This document shows, piece after piece, positions 22,530-34,759 of a stretch of 64,000 nucleotides of DNA. The notes beneath the pieces are model-generated. The model was not told the origin of the DNA, made no database searches, and worked only from the letters and a program-made list of their open reading frames with translations. The DNA is from Nageia nagi (lineage: Eukaryota; Pinophyta). Position 1 is the stretch's first letter; every line of letters begins with the position of its first letter. The stretch is taken from contig JBITNC010000001.1 of assembly GCA_050084985.1 (NCBI GenBank), positions 85,188,001 to 85,252,000 on the forward strand, read 5' to 3'. The position numbers were made by a program, and so were the translations under genes.

Positions 22530-25500
22530 AACACAGTAGAGTATATCACCCACGCAACTTGTTTCTCTTGTTTCTACGTCGAATATATATTTTAATACTT
22601 TATTCATAGTTTATCTGGATAGAGCCGGCTCTCCCAACATTGGTCTAACTGGACGATTCAATCAGTTTCCCTCCCATTTTTTAATTCTGGCTATAAACAA
22701 GGATTTTGTCACGTATCCACAAATGTCTGCTTAAACAAATCTCGTGCTCATCTTTCTTCTAACAATAGCTCCAAGAGAGATTTAAATAATGCACTACGAT
22801 TTGAGTTATATGGTTAGATGCTTGAAAAGATACTTGCTTAGAAGACTGGTTTGTTCCAGAAAAGCTTTCTCAATTGACCCTCAATGTCTTGGAATATTAA
22901 TTATGAAGGTTGTCCAAATATAATAGAACGAAGCATCCATTTTTTTAAGGGAGTCCAATGTTGTCACTGTTTCGTGACAAATCATGATAGAAAAGTTTTG
23001 AGAGAAACATTGCCAACGAAGATATGGATACTTTCACGCTTGTTCTAACTTTGGTTATCTTAGAATCCTCTAAAGCTACAGTAATTTATCAAATAAATCA
23101 ATAAAAATCACTGTGCTTTAGGTCATGTACTGGACCATGTGAAGCATTTAGCAATGAGATTCTGCTATTTAATAATGTATCTTTTCATTCGAAATATATT
23201 TTGAAACAATACCATAATGCTGACTCTATCATTATCAGCATAATAAGCAACGACATATAAAGGAAATTAAAATGACACTCATGGTGGACTGTCATGTCCA
23301 CAAATTTTATTGGAATATTAGGTTGGCTTGGTTTCTTAAATTGATGGAGCAATAATTCTGGCACTATTTAAATATAAAAAATTAATGAATAATAAACTAA
23401 TGTAATCAATATAATTATATAATGTTATTAATTATTTTTTCATCAAGAGTTATTTTGTAACGAAGTGTACCTCATATTATGTATCACCAAAAACAACATG
23501 AGATCCCTGAAGATAATACAATAATATATGAAGGGCTAAAACGGAGATAAAACATAGACAATATGGTATATAGATAGCAGACAACTTTCGATACCAGTTA
23601 ATGTTAATCAGATCAATGTATTATATGATAAAAGTATCAATGTAAAACATGAACCTAGTGATCATGTGATTCAACGTACGAACTGCTGCAAAAATCCTAA
23701 ACCATTCAAGTGCTTATTCATGGTTAATCCTATTCTCAGTCTATCAGGATTAAAAGCTGAAACTGATAGCCGGAAAGCACTTAGTAATAGAAAACATTCT
23801 TTCCACCTACAATCAAGCACAGGAAGAACACGAGCAGAAGCTTATGAGAAATAATTAACAGTAATAACAAAAAATCTATTTAAAAATCAGAATAAGTCAA
23901 CGAAAAATATAGTTACCAGTTGAAAAAAGACCAATTAATCTCCAAAATTGTTCGTTTAACTTGTCCAAATTATAACTTTGACAATATGGCAGAAAATACA
24001 AGCATTTCAAGGATGGTTCAATATTAAATTTGCACATTATTAACGAAGAAAAATTTATACTCGAATATATTTGCAATACGCGTTTAAAATGCTTGTTTGA
24101 GGTGTTGTCTATACTATCACAATATCGTCCCCTCATGTCAGATTGGTGCAGTCTTATTGATTGTGAATTTATAGATTTTTTTCATCAAAAGTTTATGTAT
24201 TAGAATAATTACAAAATTAAACTGATTTAGATGAATTTCATTATCAATGGTATAATATGTTAGTTAAAACAGTTGATTTTAAGCGCTTTGAATTTTTTTT
24301 TAAGGTTTATAAACACTTTAAACACATGTTTAACACTGTGAAAGATAAGAAAGAGACATTTTTATGATAGGATAGGCACATCCTTATAACTGATTTGAAA
24401 AAAAGGAATACATTTATGCGGAGAATTTAACACCAAGTGACAACTTATTAATTGGCAAATGACTGACTGGTAAAACATATTTGTTCTCTCCCACCTCATC
24501 AATGCTTATAAGAGGAGTAAGAATCGTATATATAATAGACGGACACGGATATACAGAGACGGACGGTCATATCATATATAATGGTTAGGTTAGGATATTA
24601 TGTGAAATTAGGTTCTACAAATCTATAACTACCGTGTAAGTTATCTTTATCAACTGTTGTAAAACTCAAGAAAGATTTGTACGATGTCTGACACGTTTAT
24701 GACTTTTCTAATGCAATTAGAAATAATTTAATTTGTTATATTCTCTTATATTCCGTAATAATTAAAAGTTTTTAATGTCTTCTTAAAACAAGAAATATTT
24801 GTATTTAGTGAGTTAAATGTAAAGTGAAGTAATGATATTATCTTTCATTCATCTATATATAATTTGAAATTTAATTATATATTATAAACATTGATTCAAT
24901 AAGTGAATCTATTATTTAGTTATTAGTATGTGCTTATCAAAAGATACAATTATAAGTAGTTGTTTCTTTGCGATATAATTAATATTATAATTATTATAAA
25001 TATATGTATGATATGTAGTTGTCAAAATAAGTTAGCTCATATTTTAATTTATATATTAATTAGAAAGTAATGATCAAGTATTTCAAAGTAGTATAACTTA
25101 ATACATTAGTAAAGTATCATAGAATATTTTAGCATAGTTTAAATAAAATGAATTTTTGATGCACAAATAAAGAGTTTAGCATCTTTAAGAAGACAAGACA
25201 TTGGTTAATGATTTGATTGATCTATGAGAGGTCTTAAGTTTGAATCATTGCTCTATTTGAGACTTGTGAACACTTGTTATATTTTGTTTATAATGCAATC
25301 ATGGTGTTAATTTTACTTTTGAAAAATACAAAAGCAACCTAAAATATATCTATACACATATTATGTATAAGATGATCAATTAGCATAAGCTTGTCTACTA
25401 CAAAACCTCCTCTTAAATTTACTTTAAAGGTAACATATAGAAAAATAAATAATAAGAAACTCTTCTATAGTTTTAAAAGACCAAAAACTATAAGATATTG

Positions 25501-25796
25501 ATGTTAATGTTCAAAATACCTATTATCTTGTAATATATTGTAGAATCCCATAATATCCACCCATAGAAAGAAGCCATAAAATAAAAAGCAAGGCATAATA
25601 AATAGCAAATCAACTCTAGGAATGAATGTTGTGACTTTTTTTGTATAAAAAATATAAAACATTATATAATTTTATCTTTTGACCGTACAAATGATCCAAT
25701 TATTCAATGGAACTTCTCTCAATATATCATTATTTACTTGAGAGATCTTCTACGTCTAAATTATAGATGAGGATTGCTTTGAAGATTCTTAAATAC
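22530..25796. other. Upstream flank of the zinc-finger gene, no other gene seen
   Basis: To about 24.7 kb the DNA keeps more CpG than the retrotransposon regions and shows no transposon domain, so it may include promoter or enhancer sequence. Short frames at 23666-23854 (plus) and 23897-24136 (minus) match nothing known. After about 24.7 kb it becomes plain AT-rich DNA. Confidence 0.45.
25197..25300 (+). repeat. Possible tRNA-derived SINE fragment
   Basis: 'gaggtcttaagtttgaatc' resembles a tRNA variable arm followed by a pol III box B, and 'ggttaatgatttgattg' sits where a box A would be. No target-site duplication or clear tail was found, and it is not obviously related to the SINE at 25812. 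Tentative. Confidence 0.25.
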
Positions 25797-25811
25797 AAAG
25801 TTTCACTCTTA

Positions 25812-25923
25812 TCCAACATGTGTAGGGGAGTTGGAGAGAGGGGTAGCTGAAATCTTTCAAGTGCATAATGAAAGGTACCAGGCTCAAATCTTCCCCTCAT
25901 AAACTTGTAACCTCATTCAAAAA
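25812..25923 (+). mobile_element. tRNA-derived SINE, short copy
   Basis: A 112-bp insert flanked by perfect 15-bp direct repeats 'aaagtttcactctta' (25797-25811 and 25924-25938). It has 'ggggagttggagag', then 'aggctcaaatcttcccctc', which is the T-arm/box B part, and ends in a run of A. It aligns with the first half of the 223-bp SINE at 16371, so this is the same family as a monomer. The exact duplication suggests a comparatively recent insertion. Confidence 0.75.
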
Positions 25924-26039
25924 AAAGTTTCACTCTTAAATATAGATAAAAAATATGGACATTCCTAGAACTATGCCTTGTAAACTACTTTCAAATTCCA
26001 AAGCACCACCTCTAATTGTAATGCCTTGATGTATTATGC

Positions 26040-26580
26040 CTAGATCGTAACTTATTCTAAGAAGCATTTTGAATAGGACGTAAAAGTAGCGGATTATATA
26101 TTTTGGGAGTATTGAAAGTTAAACTAAGAACTAAATGGAATTATTTGCTAGTCGGACAAATGTACATTCGGGAGAATGGAGCTGGAATGCAAAGGAAACG
26201 CATTTGTTTTTGCTATGTGTGTATAAATATCCGAACAAAAATTTTGACGACTATAAATTTCACCAGAAGTTTTGGATGGCCGAGCATGGAGTGAAAGGGG
26301 TTTTCTCCAAGAAAACAATTTGAGCAACTGGGAAGCAAGTAGAAGGGAGACCGGAAGATGTTTCTTTTTCTGAATTGTTTACCCCTAAGTTTTGGGTAAT
26401 TAAATTGGAATTTTGAATAACCCAACTATAACAACCACATGGTTGGCATCCCTCGAAGAATTAGAAAACGAAACGAAAAGAAATTCACTAGCTGAATTCT
26501 TTAGCTGTATACGTTCTCCAATCGAGTAGTGAAGTGCAGATACCACAAGAGAAAGACCCTTATTGTTGCAATGAATCCAA
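26040..26580 (+). repeat. Diverged direct repeat, copy 1
   Basis: Aligns along its length with 30253-30780. Shared words include 'atatattttgggagta', 'ttatttgcta' against 'gtatttgcta', 'gaacaaaaatt', 'gaagcaagtagaagg' against 'gaagcatgtagaagg', 'ttttgaataacc' and 'atggttggcatc'. This copy keeps several CpGs ('ttcggga', 'gaccgg', 'gacgac') lost in the other. No protein domain was recognised. It may be an LTR-like terminus of a 4.7-kb nonautonomous element or part of a dispersed repeat. Confidence 0.7.
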
Positions 26581-27197
26581 TTAAGGAGGCCAGAGCCCAG
26601 TATTCAGGAGAACAAAAATCGTAGGTTGAAACTCTTGAAAAAGAACGTTGATTATGTAGTCTGGAAGTTTGAAACTGGCAAGGTCACCAGTAAAAGCCAA
26701 AAGAATTAGAGGGGTATTCCACAAGCAAAAACAAGTTCGAAAATTGAAAGAAGAAAAACGAAAATGAATCTGGCGCATGAGGATTTTACAGGAATATTCT
26801 ACATTGTTAGAAAATAGATGGGAGTCTTGACAGAAAGCTCAGTGTGAGCAAGTATGATAAAGCTTAGAAGAAGATTTCAAGGAAGACATCCCGAGAAGAA
26901 ATAACTGGTAAAGAAATAAAGATGAGTACCTAGGAAACATAAAGAAGATTCTTGAAATATCCTTGCAAAATGAAGACCGAATGTCCTTGTATCATTTATT
27001 TTTGAAAGTATTATCCCATCTACCATTAAATAAAGAGAACATTGAAATTCGATGAGGAGGACAAAGGATTAGAGGAGGAAATGCATATTTGTCCCTAACC
27101 TTCTAGTTGACCGGTTGACCTAAGTGATAAACGAGGTAAGCGTTCCCTAGATATGCTGGAGTTGAACTGTTTTACGGTAAAAATTACGGGATTAGAC
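26581..27197. other. Spacer without a recognisable gene
   Basis: A minus-strand frame at 26581-26778 matches nothing known. No primer-binding site of known type was seen just after the direct repeat. Confidence 0.4.
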
Positions 27198-27200
27198 ATG

Positions 27201-27235
27201 CATGCATGCCTATGGCTATGCATTTGGCATGCATG
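27201..27235. repeat. Inverted repeat with 10-bp perfect arms
   Basis: 'catgcatgcc' (27201-27210) and 'ggcatgcatg' (27226-27235) flank a 15-base loop. The arms contain CATGCATG, the core of plant RY elements, but the transposon-rich setting gives no reason to assume promoter function. Confidence 0.7.
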
Positions 27236-27864
27236 TATAAATCCAACGGGTTTATCTAGTTTTAAGTATGTGTTGATAAATCAATCTAGTTTATTAAAAG
27301 AAAATTGAAAAATAATTCTTAATTGTATAAATCTTATGGGCTAATCAACCTATTGATAAATTCATCAGGTTTATTTGGGTTTTTTAAGTACATGGAAAGT
27401 TGAATTTGGACCACTTCATTGAAAATTAGGCATTTTAACCATTATGCCATGGCATGGTGATGAAATTTATGGTTAAGATTTAATTTTATATACCATCAAA
27501 TAATCAACCCGACAAGTTTATCTAGTTTTAAGTACATGTTTATAAATCAATTTAATTTATTAAAAAAAAATGAAAAAAATTCTAATTGTATAAACTTGAT
27601 AGTTAATCAACCCATTGATAAACCCATTAGGTTTATTTGGGTTTAACTAAAGGTTGATAAACCTTTTGGGTTTATTTTTTAAAAAAAATGAAAAAAATTG
27701 AAATGTCATATTTGTAGAAAGAGCTTAGTGAGAGTTGAACTTGGACTAGTGGATTGAAAATTAAGCATTTTAACCATTATGGCATGGCATTGATGATGAA
27801 ATTTATGGTTAAGATTTAATTTTGTATAACATCATATGATAAGCCCGATGAGTTTATACATGCA
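27236..27864. repeat. Tandem repeat block, about two units of 276-334 bp
   Basis: 'tttatctagttttaagta' occurs at 27251 and 27527. The run 'cattttaaccattatg' followed by 'gatgaaatttatggttaaga' also occurs twice, and a third unit begins at the end. Unit 2 carries about 58 extra bases rich in 'gataaac' and 'gggttta'. The block is bracketed by identical 12-mers 'atgcatgcatgc' at 27198-27209 and 27865-27876. It contains the palindrome 'atgccatggcat'. Confidence 0.8.
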
Positions 27865-27876
27865 ATGCATGCATGC

Positions 27877-30252
27877 TTGGATTGATGAAAAATAAGCGGC
27901 TGATGACATATCAACTGGAAATAGGCTATGAAAAACCTGTCAGGTTTATCAGAAGTGGTCAAAGGGTCAACTACAATGTTAGCGATGGTTATGTGTTTCA
28001 AAGGATTAGTAGTGTAATAAAATTTTATTACCATGAACATGAGAAATTTCTCATTTCAATTTATTTGCATTGGTAGAATGTATAGATAACTCTATAGAAT
28101 TAATAAAATGTAATAACAGAGTAAGAGAATGTGATTGTTTTAAAGATTGCAACAAAATTCTAAATATTTCTAGAGATTTAGAGGGTTTTAAAGAGTTTTA
28201 TGAAGAAAGTTCTAAATAATTTGGAGAGAGGTTAAAAAGAAGGATGAAATAAAGGAAATGGGACATCAAGCCATGGAAAGATTAAATAGCTACATAGAAT
28301 GTAGAGGGAGCACAATGTTTGTGCGTTAGGAGAAGAAGAAGGATAAATCATGTAGTCCTATGGTAGAGAGTCATAGTACATGTTTTATAAATCATGCTCT
28401 TCGTAATGAAAATAGAAAAGCAATATAAACCTTGCTTCATTAATTATGATTCGTAGTAGTTTCTAAGTTTTATGTTGAAAGTAAGAGAAGTGATGTACTA
28501 TTTTGAGCTTACTATATCTTTATAATGATTATTCTAAGTTTGTATATCTACTACGAGGTTGTCGATCCTTTATGATGATTTTCTTTAGCCTTAATTTCTC
28601 TAGTTGATATGAGAACACTTCCTTGTGTCTTTAAGGAAAATAAATTCTAGAAAAAAGGAAACATTCCATTTTAAATGAAATTATGCACTCATAGAGGAGG
28701 CAAATGTGGTAAAGGCAATGAATGGAATTACAAATAAGATGGAGGACATAGAGATCACCGAGAGAAGGAAGAAACCACCAATGATAAAGGTAAGAGATGT
28801 GGTAGAGAAGAAGCTTTATTTGTTAGTAGGAAAACAAAAGCCATAAAATCTTTTTATATGGATGGTAAGCTTGGAAACCAATTTGTTGAGGAGTAGGTGA
28901 AAGACCCAATGAAGTTTAAGATTCCTAGAAAAAGGTTAAATAGTGGCACTATAGCAATCTATTTGAAGTGATTGTAGAAAGAAAATAACAAATGAAAGTG
29001 GAAGAGTATGATGGACAAGGTGATAAAGTTGTTACATTCATAGAAGCATAATAAGTTGAGGAACAAGCTCCAAAAATAAGACTTAAATGGAGGTTAGATA
29101 AGAAATAAGAGACATATGTTATAAAAAACTTGAGGGAGGAGGTCAATAATATGTAGGGAGAGATATGAAAAAAGTGTAAAGAGGATAATAATAGTCAAAG
29201 AAAGACATGGTTGACTCCACATGTTAACAAGAAAAAGAATATTGATGTTCTTAAGGAAGATAATTTCCTCAGATTAATGAGAAACCCTTATAAATGAGGG
29301 ATACTTGGTGGAGAAGTGGATCAAGCTATACCTATAGAAAAAGGTTAGTTTCTCAGGAAAGAACCAATAGAAGAAGAAAACATGTGATGCACTTAATATG
29401 AGAAAAATCATGAAGAAGGAAGATGGCCAAGAGGATGTCATTTTAGTAAAAGGATTATCTGAGAAGGTAATGAAAGTGGAAATGGGTGGGTAGGAAAAAA
29501 AAACCCAAAATGAAGGAAATTAAGAGGGTGATGAAGAAAACTTAGGGAATCTCATAGAAAATAACAATAAATTACATGTATACTTACAAAAGGAGATTGC
29601 AAAGGAAGAAACGATATTAATTTACAAAATTATAGAAATAGAAAGGAGGATATTTCTCATTACAAATGCTATTTTTTATCAGATAATGGTGTCCAATAAC
29701 AAAGCATAAAATACATGTAATAATATAGAATGCTTAATAAAGAAGGTGGTGAATAGACCCATTAAGTAGGAAGCATAATCTTATTATTACGAAGATTGTA
29801 GTGGTATGTGTGGAACAATAAAGGTTGAATAACATATTAGTAGTAAAAAGGATTTTTATGCATGTGGAGTAAAGAGAGAAGAAAAAGAAAAGAAAATCAT
29901 ATACATGCAACTTGTGTAAGATATAAATGATAACCCTTTGTGGTATTGGGAGGACATATTTAAAGAATATGATCATATAAGAAGAAGGATACAATTGAAA
30001 AGATTGTATAAGATAGAATCATGATGATAATAAAGAAGAATGAAAAATATAAGTTTTATTATAAAATAGTAATAAATAATATTATGGAAAAAAAGTTTGG
30101 TTGGAAGCATCATCACCACAAGAAGACAAATTGAGAATGCATGTGTAGGAGCTCAATAAATTTTATACTTGGGATGAATGATGTAAGATCATCATAAAAT
30201 AGATAAACTTTTATGATTTTTTTAGTCTATAAAAATATATACTAAATGAATT
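27877..30252. other. Purine-rich DNA without a recognised gene
   Basis: From about 28.65 kb the plus strand is rich in 'gaaag', 'gagga' and 'aagaag' and may be an old gag-like or coiled-coil coding relic. All frames are broken and no motif supports an assignment. The short frames at 27873-28076 and 29734-29994 match nothing known. Confidence 0.4.
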
Positions 30253-30780
30253 GGGACATGATTGTAACTCTTTCAAACATTGAAATATTTTGATTAGGAA
30301 GTACAAATTATGAATGATATATTTTGGGAGTACTAAAAGTTAAATCTAGAAATAAATCAAAGTATTTGCTAATCGAGAAAAAATGTAGTAGGGAGCATAG
30401 AATTATAATGTAAACTTCCTTTGAAAAAAGGTTTTAGCCAAGTATGTATAAATAGAAGAACAAAAATTATGATAATTTACAATTTTCAATAGGATTTTTA
30501 CATTACTAGACATTGATAGAAAGTGCTTTTGCTTTTGAAAAATAATTTCAATAAGAGGATTAAAATTGAGAAGCATGTAGAAGGAATATTGGAATACATT
30601 ACATTTTCTAAATGATTTATAATGAATATCTTGGAAATGAAGTGGGATTTTTGAATAACCATACTATAAGAAGAAAATGGTTGGCATCTAAGAAAGAATT
30701 AGAGAATTAAAATAGGATAAATTCACTATCCAATACACTAAATATTATTTAAGAATAATTAATCAATGTTGCATTATAAA
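30253..30780 (+). repeat. Diverged direct repeat, copy 2
   Basis: The partner of 26040-26580, in the same orientation 4.2 kb away. It has lost nearly all the CpGs seen in copy 1 and carries more A/T changes and small gaps. Confidence 0.7.
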
Positions 30781-31076
30781 TTGTAACAATCTTGCTTAAT
30801 ACAATATTAGGATGAGAGAAAAATAATCCACCACTTAGTGTACACTTAGGGATGAGAACTAAATAAGCAACGTAATCAAGTTAGCCTTTTAAATAAATAT
30901 TTTAGCACAAATGAAATTAATGAATTATGATTGCAATGGTCATAAAAGTATTGATCATCTACTTACTAATTTTAAATAAAATATTGAATATAAATGCCAT
31001 TAACCTTAAATAATTATAATTATTATAGAATATATACATATACAAATATGTTGATTTAGAAAAAAAAATCCAAATT
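30781..31076. other. AT-rich spacer before LINE-B
   Basis: Nothing recognisable. The 5' end of LINE-B may lie somewhere here, but no boundary is visible. Confidence 0.4.
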
Positions 31077-31099
31077 ATGATTATGATGAGCAGGAGCGA

Positions 31100-32650
31100 G
31101 AGCATTGGGGGAAAGAGGAGCATAGCAGAGGGGCATGGTGTTCATGGGTTTGGTTATATCCTAGAGTGGGAAGATAGCTTGGGCCCCAAGATTATAATGG
31201 AGGAAGGTGGTAGGTATATAGGTAATGACATTCAAATTGATGTCATGGAGGAAAGGGTGGATCCCAAACCTACTAACATTGTACCCTAAAAGGAAAGATC
31301 TCCTACACCCAAGTGGCAAGGGGAGTTGTTATCTCATCCCTGGATACAAGCTACAATTTGCATTTTATGGATGCGAAACTTAAGATTCATCCTAAAATTC
31401 CCAAACTAACCAATGAGGAAGGTGTTGATCCTGATTGGTAAGTTTTTGTGGCCTAGATCAGATATTGATATGAGCATAGAATGGGCATTCTAGAAATGGA
31501 ATATTATAGGTTATTTTCATATTGTAGCTCCTCCAAATAGGCTGATCAAGTTATATTTAGTGGATGATATTCAAAATATTTTGTATGGAAGGCCTTGGAT
31601 GTTTGGTCAACAAGCCATGTTTCTTAAGAAGTGGGATTCATGGTTTGATCAAAATACCTAGAGTATTACTTTTATGTCAATTTGGGTCCATTTACCTAGA
31701 CTTTCATTATAGTATTGGCATGATGAATTTTTGGTGGGGATTGGTAACTCAATTGAAGATTTTATTTCCATCGATAAAGCTACCAGGTTAAAATCTCAAA
31801 TGATCTTTGCTCAACTTTATATTACTATTTATCCCATGATATATCTACATAATTTCATAGATTTTCTCTTTGATCTTGGAGAATGAACTCAACTTATACA
31901 ATACAAAAATCTCCTATAGACCTATGAAGCATGAAAATAGAAGAGGCATCCTTCACCTTGGCATTCGATAAATCAACAAGAAAAGTAAAAAAAGAAACAA
32001 GTTATGGAGGGAAAGATTGATCAATGATTCCTCATGCAAAATGTTTTATCTATTTTGGAAGTGGTTGAGCTCAACTAAATGATTTGAGGAAGGAAGTATC
32101 CACCTGTAAGAGGGTGAAGGAACACTTGGGTAATTCCCAACCTTTAATAGAGGTAATTATGATGGCTATTTTAGAGGAGAAGGAAATAGTAAAAGAGGAT
32201 GAAGGATCAATCTATAAAGAAGAAAAGGAGCATGAGGAGGTTCTATTATTGAGGGAGGGGGAAACCCATCCATAAATGGAAGTGGCCTCTCAAATTCAAG
32301 AAGTTGATGAGGAACAAATAGGTGAAGTTATGGAAAGGGTGTTGATATCTCAACTAGTAATGGACCTTGGAGAAGAGGGTGGAAGAACTTTGGTGGATCC
32401 TCTATACCATGATCCTTGTATCCCATCTTGATTGGGAATTTTTGGGATGAAATGAAGGATTCAAATTCTCAAAAGGAAGCTAATTTAACTACTCCAACTA
32501 GAACTTGAAATAAAAAAGAAAAAGAAACAAAATGAAAATGTATGGAAGGAATAGCTAGAGAGACCATCAAAGGAGTGGTAAGGTATTGAAAAACTAAAGC
32601 AGACATAACTAAAGGAGCTCAGGCTACCTTATTTGGGAGAAAGAAGAAAT
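31100..32650 (+). pseudogene. LINE-B ORF1, DUF4283-like
   Basis: ORF1 of plant L1 elements encodes an RNA-binding, gag-like protein. Between about 31435 and 31800 one frame (phase of base 31548) reads 'LIGKFLWPRSDID', 'GRPWMFGQQAMFLKKWDSWF' and, after one stop, 'FMSIWVHLPRLSLQYW' and 'IGNSIEDFISID'. This is the DUF4283 pattern (PF14111: 'GPWxFxxxxLxLxxWxPxF...PVWVRLPxLPLxxW'). The N-terminal part (31077-31289) is an unassigned frame. After 31850 only Glu/Lys-rich remnants remain and the expected CCHC knuckle is not visible. Confidence 0.75.
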
Positions 32651-32667
32651 TCTTGAAGCAATGAAAA

Positions 32668-32720
32668 TCCTAACATGAAATGTAAGGGGGATCTATTATA
32701 GATAAGAAATAATGTGCAAT
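32668..32720 (+). pseudogene. LINE-B ORF2, first codons of the endonuclease
   Basis: Reads 'MKILT*NVRGIYYR*EIMCN', matching the usual plant L1 ORF2 start 'MKILSWNVRGL' with Trp changed to a stop. The Asn is the metal-coordinating residue of the APE-type endonuclease. The frame stops resembling a LINE just after this and resumes at about 40330. Confidence 0.75.
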
Positions 32721-32814
32721 GTAATAAACATGAAACTATTTCTCTACAACTTAAATACTGGAGTATGCATCTAAGATATACCAATTATTGTAATAATAAA
32801 TAATGTACCTTATA
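32721..32814. other. Left part of an unidentified insert around the gypsy element
   Basis: This stretch and 39780-40329 separate the two endonuclease parts of LINE-B but belong to neither the LINE nor the gypsy element. Joined, they would be about 0.64 kb. No clear terminal inverted repeat or coding content was seen. Confidence 0.4.
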
Positions 32815-33974
32815 TGATCCATAAACTATAAGATTAAAATTTTAATTTAACCTTTTCTTAGGATCAATTCACACTTAAAACAATTAAGTGCTTGTAAAGG
32901 AAAATTAGGAACAAATTTGTAAACACAGAGAAGAGAAAAGCATTCACCATAGAAAGAGACAAGCAAAATTATCTTGGTTCACCCAGTGTGGGATACGTCC
33001 AGCTCAAAAGCTGTCTACTATCAGTGGGTGGAATCACTTTACAAGGCCTCCATGGTCCTTCAAAACCTCCCCTCACATTCATAACACACTCACAGCTCTG
33101 AAAATCATAACAAGAATTGAAAACAACTTTCCTAAAATCCTCCTTCCCCCTCCCTCCAATTTGCTCCCCTTTTTATACAATTTTGAGGGCTAAAATTGGA
33201 GAGTATTACAACTAGGAAATTTAATACAAAACCTATTTTCAGATACCCATTATCCTCCTTGATCTTCATGTCAAATTTGGGCTCAAATGGTTGTAGAAAT
33301 TTTCCCAAAATGAGCTCTCAAATCAAAATAATATGCTCACTAGATTGTTTTAGGCTTACAAAATTAAATCAACCTAATAATAGGACCTTAGGCAAGTTAA
33401 AGTCACCATAAACGTTTAAAAACACTAAAAATACATCAAAAATTACTAAAATTGGGTAGGTGCATTATGGTGTTGACACATGGCATGTGCTTAGAGGAAG
33501 TCAACCTCCTGTTGACTAGTGGTTAGCGGTCTTCACGCAAGTAGCTTGGCTAGCGGTCTCCATGTAGGCGGCTAGGCTGGTGGTCTCCATGTAGGTGGTT
33601 GGGCTGGCAATCTCCATGTAGGTGGCTTGGCTGGTGATCTTCACGTAGGCGGCTTGGCTGGTGGTCTCCACATAGGTGGCTAGGCTAGCGATCTCCAAAT
33701 GTGGCAGCTTGTCATGCCTCACCTCCTCCTACGTAGTCCAATGGGTCCCCTCTATAATGATCGACCAAAATATATATATATTTATATATTTTAATCTTTT
33801 TAATTTTTTTCTTTTTTCTTCAAAATACACAAACGAAATTAATATCATATCTTCCACATACGGACTTGGATTAACAATCTGAAGGAAGCATCGAAAAGCT
33901 AAAGACAAGGTGATCACAATGAACACACTAAAATGGAGATTACTAAATGTCAAAGGGATCCAAATTTTGGATCA
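32815..33974 (-). repeat. Gypsy 3' LTR (left)
   Basis: 1160 bp, 'tgatccataa' to 'ttttggatca', with short inverted termini TGATCC/GGATCA. It contains a 27-bp minisatellite and a TA-rich tract (about 33766-33790). Confidence 0.92.
33530..33718. repeat. 27-bp minisatellite in the left gypsy LTR
   Basis: The word 'tctccatg' or its variants begins at 33530, 33557, 33584, 33611, 33638, 33665 and 33692: seven units at exactly 27 bp. On the minus strand it reads as 9-residue repeats ('METTSQAAY'), a by-product of the period. Confidence 0.9.
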
Positions 33975-33989
33975 TTCCTCCCCATTGAG
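33975..33989 (-). promoter_or_regulatory. Gypsy polypurine tract
   Basis: On the minus strand 'caatggggaggaat' lies directly before the 3' LTR start 'tgatccaaaa', the plus-strand priming site of reverse transcription. Confidence 0.75.
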
Positions 33990-34038
33990 AGAGAGCTTTT
34001 ATCCTCAAAAGCAATTAGGATGATGAAATGAGGTGAGG

Positions 34039-34640
34039 GTAGAGCTCCCTCACCCGATCAACTGCATACCACTTGGCCTTATATGGATGTTGGCCCTTCA
34101 CTCTAATACACACCTCATGTATGCCACTAGGATATGATCATTGCTTATTTTCCATTAATGCATCCTCAACCATCACATTCATGTGCTTAGGGGCTAAATC
34201 CTCAACTTATGGTAACATAACATTTGTATCTTCTACAACTAAGGTTGGTTCATACAACTTCAAGTTCTCAACATTAATAATGGAATACATTTGCATATAG
34301 GGTGGTAAGTCCAACTGAAATGCATTATCTCCAACTTGACCAATAATGGTAAATGGACCATACCTTATTAGTTTCAACTTCTTTCCCTCACCATGCTATC
34401 TCTCCTTACTGAGATGAAGCCATACCTGATCCCCAACTTGAAATTTATGATCCACCTGATGATGATCATGCCTCTCCTTATACTTGGCCTGACTCTTCTC
34501 CAACTGTTCTTTTACCTTCTGATAAATCAATCTGATCCTCTCAATAAAATTCTTTATCCGCTCCTCCTCATTATGAAGAACTATATCTCCATCACTTGTT
34601 GAAGCAAAAGCCATATCGAAAGGTGATTTTGGCAAATAAC
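34039..34640 (-). pseudogene. Gypsy integrase C-terminus and chromodomain-like tail
   Basis: The first part (34396-34635) includes 'KSPFDMAF', 'HHQVDHKFQVGDQVWLHL' and 'KERW', the integrase C-terminal GPY/F-type region ('FxVGDxVWLxL', then 'YGPFTI' in the following stretch). The end reads 'GQHPYKAKWY' and 'VRELYPHL', like the tail of plant chromovirus polyproteins, where a chromodomain-like module may guide insertion. At least one stop interrupts it. Confidence 0.65.
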
Positions 34641-34759
34641 CAAAATAAGTATCAAAAGGTGTTTTGTTAGTAGAAGAATGTAAAGCCTGATTAAATGCAT
34701 GTTGTATATAGGTTAAATCCTCATCCTAAGTCTTAGGGTGCTTACCATAATAACCCTAT

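Noticed and set aside
23666-23854. 62-codon frame upstream of the zinc-finger gene
   Set aside because: Short, no similarity and no supporting promoter or splice context; not enough to call a gene.
27201-27235. CATGCATG words as seed-specific RY promoter elements
   Set aside because: No gene is nearby and the words sit at the edge of a repeat block.
33196-33411. 71-codon frame almost identical to one at 38972-39187
   Set aside because: Both lie at the same position in the two gypsy LTRs, which are near-identical by origin; the pairing says nothing about coding.
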